The position numbers and the translations under genes were made by a program. A DNA stretch of 7,688 nt from CAYXRS01 sp964636485. Lineage in GTDB: Bacteria; Gemmatimonadota; Gemmatimonadetes; Gemmatimonadales; Gemmatimonadaceae. The stretch spans positions 1 through 7,688 of the forward strand of contig CAZWSO010000117.1 in the NCBI GenBank assembly GCA_964636485.1. The letters are read 5' to 3'. The notes under the pieces are model-generated. The model had not been told where the DNA came from. It did not search any database and saw nothing but the letters and a program-made list of their open reading frames with translations. Shown piece by piece: positions 1 through 5,897 of the stretch (positions are counted from its first letter, which is position 1; each line of letters opens with the position of its first letter).

Positions 1-179
1 TCCGCGAGCATGCCGTCTTCGCCCTCTCGCGCCGTCCACGCGATGAGGCGATTCCGGCGCTCATCCAGATTGTGCGCGGACCGGCGCACCCCCGCATTCG
101 TCAGCGCGCTCTCTTCTGGCTGGGGCAGTCGCGCGACGAGAGGGCGCTGCGGTTGTTCGAGGAGCTGCTGGGAGGTTAG
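1..179 (+). CDS. HEAT-repeat protein, C-terminal fragment
   Basis: Partial gene entering from the left edge. The first full codon begins at base 3 and the frame closes with TAG at 177-179, giving 58 residues. The peptide reads as two amphipathic helical pairs: an AVFALSRRP segment, then EAIPALIQIVRG, then IRQRALFWLGQS followed by DERALRLFEELLGG. The spacing of small and hydrophobic residues (ALxxLxxxP...A...L...) is typical of HEAT/PBS-lyase-like repeats, which form protein-binding scaffolds rather than enzymes. Only the last one to two repeats are visible, so the domains that would define its role lie outside the window. It converges on the metallopeptidase gene, with 144 bases between the two stop codons. 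The frame and repeat character are fairly secure; the specific function is unknown. Confidence 0.6.
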   Translation, partial: REHAVFALSRRPRDEAIPALIQIVRGPAHPRIRQRALFWLGQSRDERALRLFEELLGG

Positions 180-323
180 TGGCTGGTTTGGCTCGGGTTT
201 CGGTTCGCGGTGAAGATTGGGCAATCGAGTATCGGACCTCGATCCGCCTGGCAACTTCCTGGTCGCATGCTGCATGGGCGACGAGGTCGTCAACTCGCGA
301 ACCGAGCCCGACCACGACCCCGA

Positions 324-3182
324 TCAGTTCCCCTCTGCCACGGTCTCGCTGCCAGGCGCCGACAGCCCGACGTCGAGATCGTTCCAGTGCATGATCGCGT
401 TCCACACGAAGGCGAAGTTGCCATGCGACTGGAAGCGGTGCAGGGGATTGAACCCGAACAGCACTACATGCCCTTCACCGACAGGGAGGCTGATGATTGC
501 CGGCTGCCCTGCCAGCTCTCCCGGATTCTGCACCAAACCACTCATGAACAGCTCGTCAGCGGGCGCGTATCGCACGAGGACGTTTGCATTCAGTCGAGTC
601 GGCACGGTAAAGTAGGGCCCGAACCGGTGATACAGCGGCATCGTCTCGCCATAACCGTACGTGATGGGGTGCTGGCGCTGCTCGGCCTTGCCCCTGACGA
701 TCGATCCGGGCACGAAAAGCGATCGCGCCGTGGAGGTCGATACGTCGCGCACAAGGCCGAAATCCACCGGCAGCGTGCTCGCCGAACCGAGCGTGATGAG
801 GGTCCCACCTTCGTTGATGAAGTCCCGAAGCGCCGCAAGCCCTTCGTAGCCCATTCCGCCAGTCATGTCCGCGGTGGAATCGGGGAAGCCGTGTGAGGGG
901 AACTCATCAGTCTGCGTGTAGGGCAGCGGTGAGAACCTGGGGTCGACGCCGGCAAAGATCGCTCTGGCGTTCGAGTTGGCGCCTTGCGATGGGAAGAGGA
1001 TCACATCGAATCTCTCGCGCAACCGGGCATTTCTGAGCTTGTCTTCCCCGATGTACGTGTATGGAATGTTCTGGTGGTCGAGGGTAAACCGAACCCAGCC
1101 CTCGTCCTGAGTGTTGCGCCAGGAGTGCAGCAGCGCCACGCGTGGCAGCTCCATCTCGTGCCTCCGCACATTGCGCAGCGACGCTGCGCTCGCGGCGAGC
1201 ACGGTAAGCCCATGCTCGCGCGCAAGCCGCTCCATGGTGGCTGCATCGGCGCGCCCCACCTCCACCAGCCACGCACCCGGCGGCACGGCACGCCCGCCGA
1301 TCCTGATCGTATCCTGTGCCGCAAATATGGGCACATCCTTCAGCGCCCACCGCGCACCGATCGAGTGGGCGCTCGCTTCGGGCGCCACCACCCACCACGC
1401 CGCGCCTCTCGCCGACGTGACGGTGCCTGGCACGGCTACCTCACCCCGCACCGGTCTCATCGCCAAACCCAGGACCGCGGAGTCCTCCACCGCCACCGCG
1501 TCCACATTGAACATCAGCGGGAAGGTCCACCCCACGTCGTCGTAAGGGCGCGGGGCACTTTCGGGGAAGCGCTGAACCTCCATGATCGTCTGTATGAAGT
1601 TGCGATACGGCTGATCCATGCGAATCACGAAGTCGCCGCGGCTCACGCTCGTCTCGCCGTACCTGGCTGCGGCGTCCGCCTGGTGCAGCTCGATCCCCTG
1701 CCGCCCCAGCAAGGACAGCATGTATGACACATCGCCGCGGCGCGGCTGGTCTGCGCGGATGATCCAGGCGTAGGGAGCCTGCGTGCGTCCACGCGTTACG
1801 GCGTTGTTGGCTTTGGTCCAGTACTGGTCCAGAATGCGGGTTCGATTCTGCGCGGTTAGCGAGAGTACGGAGAGAGCGCCGCTCTGCATGTAGTTGGTGT
1901 TGTTGCGCATCGACCACAGCGTGCTCGAGCGCGGTGGGTTGGGGCGGTACCACTGTACCTCGGTGGCGGTGCGCGGCAGGTCGCGCTTCATCGTGTTCGG
2001 CACGCTGCTGCCGAACGTTTCGTAAAATCGCCCCACCGCATTGCGCACGTTTGTCACCCAGAGCAGGTAGCCCGGATACCAGCCATCGTAGAATCCGTGC
2101 GTCCAGACGCCGGGCAGCCCGCGCGCCGTGAGATCCGTGACCTCCCAGTTCGCCATCCACTGCCACTCGCTTACTGCGATGGCATCTATCTGCGGGTTAT
2201 AGGGGCCCGTGCCCGTGGAGGTATACAGATAGGGCACGGACTCGTGAAGGTCGTGCCCTATCGGGTACTTCCACTCCTCGAACAGCGCCACCGAGATCTG
2301 CGTGAGGCGGGCGCTGAGCTGCAGGCCGTCGCGGTTGTTGTCGTGAAAGATGTACTTGCCCCAGTACGGAGGTCCGGGAACGCGGTCCTCCGTGCGCATC
2401 GTGCCGGCGTTGTGTCGGCGATGCCAGTCCACCACGCGGCTGCGACCGTCCGGCTCTGCGACCGGCACGATGAACACCACCACGCTGTCCCGAATGTTAC
2501 GGATGAGCGGGTCATCCGAAACGGCGAGCCGATAGGACAGCTCCATCACCATCTCCGGTGGTCCCGTCTCGGTCGAGTGCAGCCCGGCGTAGAACGTGTA
2601 GATCACCGGAAGCTCGCGGATGAGACGCTGAGCGGCCTCGCGGTCGGTGCGCCGTGGATCGGCGAGCGCGTTGAGCCCCACCTTTATCTCATCCAGTCGC
2701 GCCAGATTGGCTTCGCTCCCCACCTGCACCAGCGCCAGCTGGTTGCCCTCCTCCGTTTCGCCGAGCAGGTGGAAGCGCACTCGCGGCGAGCTGTTGGCAA
2801 GGGCGGTGAAGTAGCTGTAGATCTCATCCACGCGGTGCAGCGTCCCCGGTTTGCCGATTGGGTACCCGAAGTGCGCTGTCGGCGATACCACGCTGGAGTG
2901 TGCCGGAAGGTGATTGACGAGTGGAGTGGTGTACTCCGGCATGGTCGTCCACGAGAGTATCAGGTCGGTGCTGGCGACGTCCACCTCCTGTCCCCAGGGA
3001 GTGGTGGCGGGTATGGGAGCGCGCTTGTGCCAGTCGAACGTCTGGGGGGGCGGTGCGCTGTCGCGCGCCGCCGGTGAGGCGCTGGCGGGAGACTGGGCTT
3101 CCACCTGCATTGGCGCCAGCGTGAGGCAGAAGAACAGCAGAGCAAGAAAGCGTGTTGGCTGGAGGCGCATGGTTGGATCCAT
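324..3182 (-). CDS. Secreted M14-family zinc carboxypeptidase-like protein with C-terminal amidotransferase-like domain
   Basis: A 952-residue exported metallopeptidase of the M14 (carboxypeptidase A) superfamily, predicted to trim peptides outside the cytoplasm. Residues 5-29 form a signal peptide (MRLQPTRF then a Leu/Phe-rich core, ending VEA-Q). The M14 domain spans roughly 105-400. The zinc motif HxxE is seen as H202-S-T-E205 within AGLHSTETGPPE. It is followed by EPDG (243-246, where most relatives have NPDG), DWHRRHN (252-258), DNNRDG (281-286, the usual arginine loop) and GHDLHES (309-315), which supplies the third zinc ligand, probably H313. E388 in RFYETFG is a candidate catalytic glutamate. 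A C-terminal alpha/beta domain from about 677 (RVALLHSW, VILFPSQG, GGTLITLGS) resembles class I amidotransferase/ThuA folds but lacks the nucleophile cysteine. The protein ends with a conserved-looking GEGHVVLFGFNPLHRFQSHG block. The start could be M1 (3182) or M5 (3170); neither has a convincing Shine-Dalgarno sequence. It appears monocistronic. The substrate is unknown. Confidence 0.92.
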   Translation of the reverse strand: MDPTMRLQPTRFLALLFFCLTLAPMQVEAQSPASASPAARDSAPPPQTFDWHKRAPIPATTPWGQEVDVASTDLILSWTTMPEYTTPLVNHLPAHSSVVSPTAHFGYPIGKPGTLHRVDEIYSYFTALANSSPRVRFHLLGETEEGNQLALVQVGSEANLARLDEIKVGLNALADPRRTDREAAQRLIRELPVIYTFYAGLHSTETGPPEMVMELSYRLAVSDDPLIRNIRDSVVVFIVPVAEPDGRSRVVDWHRRHNAGTMRTEDRVPGPPYWGKYIFHDNNRDGLQLSARLTQISVALFEEWKYPIGHDLHESVPYLYTSTGTGPYNPQIDAIAVSEWQWMANWEVTDLTARGLPGVWTHGFYDGWYPGYLLWVTNVRNAVGRFYETFGSSVPNTMKRDLPRTATEVQWYRPNPPRSSTLWSMRNNTNYMQSGALSVLSLTAQNRTRILDQYWTKANNAVTRGRTQAPYAWIIRADQPRRGDVSYMLSLLGRQGIELHQADAAARYGETSVSRGDFVIRMDQPYRNFIQTIMEVQRFPESAPRPYDDVGWTFPLMFNVDAVAVEDSAVLGLAMRPVRGEVAVPGTVTSARGAAWWVVAPEASAHSIGARWALKDVPIFAAQDTIRIGGRAVPPGAWLVEVGRADAATMERLAREHGLTVLAASAASLRNVRRHEMELPRVALLHSWRNTQDEGWVRFTLDHQNIPYTYIGEDKLRNARLRERFDVILFPSQGANSNARAIFAGVDPRFSPLPYTQTDEFPSHGFPDSTADMTGGMGYEGLAALRDFINEGGTLITLGSASTLPVDFGLVRDVSTSTARSLFVPGSIVRGKAEQRQHPITYGYGETMPLYHRFGPYFTVPTRLNANVLVRYAPADELFMSGLVQNPGELAGQPAIISLPVGEGHVVLFGFNPLHRFQSHGNFAFVWNAIMHWNDLDVGLSAPGSETVAEGN

Positions 3183-3314
3183 GAAAGAAGGCTGAGGGAG
3201 TCTATCCCCAGGCCCACTGGCGCGTCCAGAAGCGGGATCCTGGCGGCGCGTGATCCTTCATTCAGCATATATGGCTGGGAGCTGCAGGCTGGCAGCACTA
3301 GGTGCTCGAGAGAA

Positions 3315-3608
3315 CCTGTTCCGCGGCGTGCCCTGGCCGTTGGCGAGCTGCGCGACGGTCGACTGATCGTCGCGCTGACTCGCTTCGATGCGCTCGATGG
3401 CCGCATGTCAACGCTGCCGTTCGGACCTACTGTTTCGGAGGTAGCCGCGTTGATGGGCGCGCTGGGCTGCCGTGCCGCCGTGCTCCTTGATGGCGGGGTC
3501 TCGGCGCAGCTGCTGGTGCGTGCTTGCGATGGCGCGCGTCGGGAGTGGAAAGGGATGCGGATCGTGCCAACTGGAATTCTGCTGGTGCCCCGTGAGCTCG
3601 ACCGCTGA
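3315..3608 (+). pseudogene. 5'-truncated phosphodiester glycosidase (NAGPA/DUF2233-like) remnant
   Basis: The frame ending with TGA at 3606-3608 encodes a recognisable C-terminal module. It includes LAVGELRDGRLIVALTRF (about 3333-3386), PFGPTVSEVAALMGALGC, AAVLLDGGVSAQLLVR and a basic tail ending ILLVPRELDR. The pattern G-x-T/TV-x-E-(L/V)-A-x-L-M-x-x-LGC followed by (L/N)LDGG-x-S is the hallmark of the phosphodiester glycosidase family (NAGPA, DUF2233), which removes or processes sugar phosphodiesters on exported glycans. Intact members are usually well over 200 residues. Here the frame stays open upstream to 3078 but contains no ATG, GTG or TTG before ATG 3405, and the upstream part (3183-3300) does not look like the family. 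The 5' half therefore appears deleted, the break lying close to the metallopeptidase's 5' end. A 67-residue product from ATG 3405 is formally possible but would be an incomplete fold. Confidence 0.6.
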
Positions 3609-3821
3609 CTAGTCGGGTTTCACGGGATAGTAGCAGCAGATGTTGGGGCGCAATGATCCGCACTCGCCCAGGCAGAACTCGCCCCACGTAGTAATCCACC
3701 ACTGGAGCCAGCCGCCCTGCGCCGGCTTGTGATCAAGCCCGAGACCGACGACTGCCATGACGGCTGCGACGCCGACAATGGTGACTGCTCGCATTCGATA
3801 GCGTCCGGTTTTCCTTCGCAT
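3609..3821 (-). CDS. Small secreted Cys-rich peptide B
   Basis: A 70-residue predicted exported peptide of no family I recognise. The N-terminus is strongly basic (MRRKTGRYRMR) and is followed by a hydrophobic stretch (AVTIVGVAAVMAVVGLGL, residues 12-29) that fits a signal peptide. The likely mature part is tryptophan-rich (GGWLQWWITTWGE) and ends with four cysteines: C50-x3-C54-x7-C62-C63, then YYPVKPD. Two disulfides could form. The same C-x3-C...CC-plus-Tyr/Pro/Lys tail occurs in the peptide encoded just upstream (3865-4080), so the two are probably paralogues or functional analogues. ATG 3821 is preferred because a GAGGG sequence lies a few bases upstream; ATG 3794 has none. It is last in the four-gene cassette, 43 bases after peptide A, and its TAG abuts the TGA of the glycosidase remnant on the other strand. 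A structural, signalling or antimicrobial role cannot be distinguished. Confidence 0.66.
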   Translation of the reverse strand: MRRKTGRYRMRAVTIVGVAAVMAVVGLGLDHKPAQGGWLQWWITTWGEFCLGECGSLRPNICCYYPVKPD

Positions 3822-3844
3822 GGGACCCTCGCTGTTTCTGACGT

Positions 3845-3860
3845 GCGCCGCGAGCGGCGC
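3845..3860 (-). promoter_or_regulatory. GC-only hairpin between the two peptide genes
   Basis: Perfect 6-bp stem GCGCCG/CGGCGC with a CGAG tetraloop, placed in the 43-base gap between the stop of peptide A (3865) and the start of peptide B (3821). No T-run follows on the minus strand, so it is not a standard intrinsic terminator. It could stabilise the 3' end of a processed peptide A message or set the A:B expression ratio. The pairing is seen directly; the role is inferred. Confidence 0.4.
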
Positions 3861-3864
3861 CGGT

Positions 3865-4080
3865 TTACTTCGGGAGATAGACCTTCTGGCAGCAGTACGC
3901 GCCCTTGGCGCAGGCCGAGTAACAGATATCCGAGTAGAGAATCCTGAAGTACATGAGCTTGGACGCCTCCTCCTCGGCTCGAAGCTCCCCACCGTACGGC
4001 GGTGGCGAAGCCGCCGGGCCGCCAGCCAGGAGTCCGGCGGCCAGAGCGAGCGAGGCGAGGACTCGTTTGGTAATGCGCAT
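3865..4080 (-). CDS. Small secreted Cys-rich peptide A
   Basis: A 71-residue predicted exported peptide, family not recognised. MRITKR gives a basic n-region, and VLASLALAAGLLAGGPAAS (residues 7-25) is a clear signal-peptide core with plausible cleavage near AAS-PP. The mature part begins PPYGGELRAEEEASKL and ends in a cysteine knot-like tail: C53-x3-C57-x5-C63-C64, then QKVYLPK. The start is well fixed: AAGGAGG lies six bases before ATG 4080, the strongest ribosome-binding site in the cassette, which suggests the peptide is made in greater amounts than the proteins upstream. It follows the redoxin-like gene by 41 bases and precedes peptide B by 43, so all four genes are probably co-transcribed. 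The architecture resembles Bacteroidetes NVEALA-type Cys-rich peptides next to propeller lipoproteins, but the NVEALA motif itself is not evident, so kinship is only a hypothesis. Confidence 0.72.
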   Translation of the reverse strand: MRITKRVLASLALAAGLLAGGPAASPPPYGGELRAEEEASKLMYFRILYSDICYSACAKGAYCCQKVYLPK

Positions 4081-4086
4081 GCGACA

Positions 4087-4093
4087 CCTCCTT
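4087..4093 (-). promoter_or_regulatory. Strong ribosome-binding site of peptide A
   Basis: The minus strand reads AAGGAGG followed by TGTCGC and ATG 4080, a near-consensus Shine-Dalgarno sequence with six-base spacing. It fixes the start of the 71-residue peptide and is stronger than the sites of the neighbouring genes in the same cassette. Confidence 0.75.
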
Positions 4094-4121
4094 GTGTGTG
4101 ATACGACCTCGTACCCGGCCG

Positions 4122-4655
4122 CTAGTTCGGCAGGGTTGCCGAGGACGCGACCGCTCGCCGCACCACAGCGACGAGCGAGTCGGAGGGCGTCCCGAGCTCG
4201 GGCGCCACGGAAACCCGTCCGGCCGACCAGACGCCGGCAATTCGGCCACTCACGATCAGCACGAGCGCTGGCAGACTCTCGTAGCCTATCGCGCTCTTGA
4301 GGACGCGCCGGTCCGTGCGGGCGAGGCGAGCAGAAAGGCGTTCCCGCCGGAGCAACGCTGAGACCCTGTCATCTGGGTCCTCTGCGACGACCGCGACCAT
4401 CTGCAGCGAGGGGCCGAAGAGTCGTTGAAGCTGTCGGACTCCGCTGGTGCCCGGATCGCAGCCGAAGAGGTGCTCACCGCGCAGGACCCATGCGATGGAG
4501 ACTTCGGCGTCATCTTCGCGCAAGATCGTTGGTGCGGCGTCGCCAGGGCGAAGAAGAGTGCGTTCGATCAGGGGGCCGCAGCTCGAACCGAACAACGCGA
4601 GCGAGGCCGCCATTGCGGCGATGCTCAAGGTTCTACGAGCTCCGCTACTATCCAT
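4122..4655 (-). CDS. Thioredoxin-fold (TlpA/redoxin-like) lipoprotein with a degenerate active site
   Basis: A 177-residue exported protein. The N-terminal stretch LSIAAMAASLALFGSSC ends in C26 with GSS before it, an imperfect lipobox, so lipid anchoring is likely but not certain. LRPGDAAPTILR (35-46) matches the entry strand of TlpA/redoxin domains. VSIAWVLRGEHLFGCDPG (52-69) is the strand plus active-site position, LQMVAVVAEDP (84-94) the next strand, and SLPALVLIVSGRIAGVWSAG (127-146) carries the cis-proline (P129) and final hairpin typical of the fold. Only one cysteine (C66, in C-D-P-G) stands where CxxC is expected, so a normal dithiol exchange is not possible within one chain. It may act as a monothiol partner, a reductase-dependent enzyme or a binding protein. 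ATG 4655 is chosen for GGAGGT at nine bases. It starts 31 bases inside the propeller gene, implying coupled translation. Confidence 0.75.
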   Translation of the reverse strand: MDSSGARRTLSIAAMAASLALFGSSCGPLIERTLLRPGDAAPTILREDDAEVSIAWVLRGEHLFGCDPGTSGVRQLQRLFGPSLQMVAVVAEDPDDRVSALLRRERLSARLARTDRRVLKSAIGYESLPALVLIVSGRIAGVWSAGRVSVAPELGTPSDSLVAVVRRAVASSATLPN

Positions 4656-5752
4656 TTGCTCGGCACCTCCGATGCGGGATCCGCGAGATAGAACTGGTTG
4701 CCGGAGACTGCGAAGAGGCGTGGAGCGCCACGAACCTCGAAGATTTTCGATCCGACGCGCGTCATGCGAAGAAGTCCGAACTCCTCGTCGATGGGACGTT
4801 TGATGGTCCACTGAACGACGAAGGAGCCATCCTCGAGCCAATGCAGTCCCCCGATCATCGTGATTGTCTGCAACCAATCGTTTCGCGCGCGCTCATTGGC
4901 CAACGCCCGCGCGGTCGGTGGCGACACCGAGAACCGTGAGAATGGGATGGGGATGCGCTCAACGATTTCTGCTGCCGATCCTTCCTCCAACCGGAACAGG
5001 AAGACGGTGTCGCTGACGGAGAAGACGGCGGCTACGGTGTCACCTTTGACGGCGGCGGCTGCAAAGCCGAGCGATAGCGCCGTAGCGGCGAGTGCGTCGG
5101 CGGTTGGGACCTCGAAGAAGCTTCGCTCGATGCGCCTGCTCGAGAGACTCCATTCGTGAAGCAGGCGGGGGCGACGTAGTTCGCCCTGCTCTCTGCCGAG
5201 GAGCAGCAGCCGCAGCGAATCGATCGGAACAACTCCGTAGAGGGGCATCAGCGGAATGCGGGCGCCGTCCACGTATTCCGTCAGGTCCTCATTGATGAGC
5301 GAGATTCCTCCACCCATCGCATCACCGGCGGAGAAGCGACCGTCAGCGAGTCGGCGGAGGCTGACCGGCATCTGAAACTCTCCCGGACCCTGCCCTTTCC
5401 GTCCGAACGTGGCCCGGAGTGCTCCCGTTGGTGAGTACCATCGAAGTTGGGCCTCGCGAGCGTCAGCGAGCAGCAGGTCGCCATCGGGCTCGATGTGCAC
5501 GACTGGCATCACGTTGATGACGTGCTGGCTCTCCTCGAGGGCGATGTGCCGCACCACGCGGAATGTCTCCGAGAATATTGAGGAGGGGGCGGCGGGCGGG
5601 GTGTCGGGTGGACGGTCGTGTTCGGTGTCCGTCGCGCACGCTGCAGCGGCCAGGATCACCAGCGCCAGGGCCCACCAGTTGGGCACGAGGTTGGCCTGCG
5701 GGGTGTTTGCCTCAGCCAACCGCTGTACGGGGGGGTAGGTGATCATGGTCAT
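4625..5752 (-). CDS. 6-bladed beta-propeller (NHL-like) lipoprotein
   Basis: A 375-residue predicted envelope lipoprotein from ATG 5752. A hydrophobic segment WWALALVILAAAAC (residues 26-39) ends in C39 with AAA before it, a usable lipobox. A Pro-rich linker (DRPPDTPPAAPSS) leads into a beta-propeller. The signature blade reads RWYSPTGALRATFGRKGQ then GPGEF (about 105-126), the classic 'dG...r.fGrkGqGPGEF' repeat of 6-bladed propellers from Bacteroidetes and Gemmatimonadota. Other blades show IEPDGDLLLADA, RLADGRFSAGD, WLEDGSFVVQW and FAVSGNQFYLAD. Such domains bind ligands or partner proteins; no catalytic residues are apparent. It is first in the cassette and overlaps the redoxin-like gene by 31 bases. 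The start is uncertain: GTG 5785 (386 residues), ATG 5752 and ATG 5746 are all in frame, none with a good Shine-Dalgarno sequence. The start-to-start gap to the divergent regulator is about 143 bases. Confidence 0.85.
   Translation of the reverse strand: MTMITYPPVQRLAEANTPQANLVPNWWALALVILAAAACATDTEHDRPPDTPPAAPSSIFSETFRVVRHIALEESQHVINVMPVVHIEPDGDLLLADAREAQLRWYSPTGALRATFGRKGQGPGEFQMPVSLRRLADGRFSAGDAMGGGISLINEDLTEYVDGARIPLMPLYGVVPIDSLRLLLLGREQGELRRPRLLHEWSLSSRRIERSFFEVPTADALAATALSLGFAAAAVKGDTVAAVFSVSDTVFLFRLEEGSAAEIVERIPIPFSRFSVSPPTARALANERARNDWLQTITMIGGLHWLEDGSFVVQWTIKRPIDEEFGLLRMTRVGSKIFEVRGAPRLFAVSGNQFYLADPASEVPSKWIVAELVEP
4665..4670 (-). promoter_or_regulatory. Ribosome-binding site of the redoxin-like gene, inside the propeller coding sequence
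   Basis: The minus strand reads GGAGGT nine bases before ATG 4655. The site lies within the last 16 codons of the upstream propeller gene, so ribosomes finishing that gene pass directly over it. This supports ATG 4655 over the internal methionine at residue 15. Confidence 0.6.
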
Positions 5753-5853
5753 GTGTGACAGGGTGTTGGAGCTTCGTCGGCGCACAGTAGTGGTTCCAGC
5801 AGAGGGTGCATACCCGTTCCAATTCGGTAGTGATCAAAATCGCGTCTCGTCTC

Positions 5854-5882
5854 TTGCCCTTGAGGCGGGAAGGATATATCCT
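5854..5882 (+). promoter_or_regulatory. Candidate promoter of the sahR-ahcY unit
   Basis: TTGCCC at 5854-5859 and TATCCT at 5877-5882 match four of six bases each of the -35 and -10 consensus, with 17-base spacing. Transcription would begin near 5889, leaving almost no leader before ATG 5896. The -10 lies inside the left arm of the inverted repeat, which suits repression by the adjacent regulator. This is a visual match only. Confidence 0.3.
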
Positions 5883-5897
5883 TAGTCACGGATATAT
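5874..5897 (+). promoter_or_regulatory. Probable operator: 8-bp inverted repeat ATATATCC-N8-GGATATAT
   Basis: The arms ATATATCC (5874-5881) and GGATATAT (5890-5897) are exact reverse complements separated by eight bases. Each arm is also part of a smaller near-palindrome: GGATATATCC at 5872-5881 and ATATGGATAT at 5894-5903. Such AT-rich symmetry stands out in GC-rich DNA and sits exactly where an ArsR-family repressor would control its own gene and ahcY. The right arm reaches into the ATG at 5896, so either the operator overlaps the start codon or translation begins at ATG 5905. Confidence 0.6.

Noticed and set aside
210..1727. Long plus-strand frames of 228 and 247 codons
   Set aside because: Both are mainly opposite the 3' half of the M14 gene and show no domain or hydrophobic pattern of their own; the M14 protein explains the sequence.
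2097..3077. 326-codon plus-strand open frame
   Set aside because: It lies wholly antisense to the M14 gene, is Arg/His/Val-rich with no recognisable motif, and is a typical high-GC shadow frame.
3271..3366. Short plus-strand frame starting at ATG 3271
   Set aside because: It ends at 3366 without matching the glycosidase frame that resumes at about 3315; treated as chance coding near the truncation point.
3620..4249. 209-codon minus-strand frame across the peptide genes
   Set aside because: It is out of frame with the redoxin-like protein and both peptides, which have signal sequences and good ribosome sites; it has no features of its own.
5753..5870. Promoter for the propeller cassette
   Set aside because: A TTGATC and a TATGCA element can be found on the minus strand, but the spacing (19 bases) and match are too weak to list as a feature.
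5806..5895. 30-residue N-terminal extension of the regulator from GTG 5806
   Set aside because: It would place the inverted repeat and promoter-like elements inside the coding sequence, and the extension is not part of the winged-helix fold.
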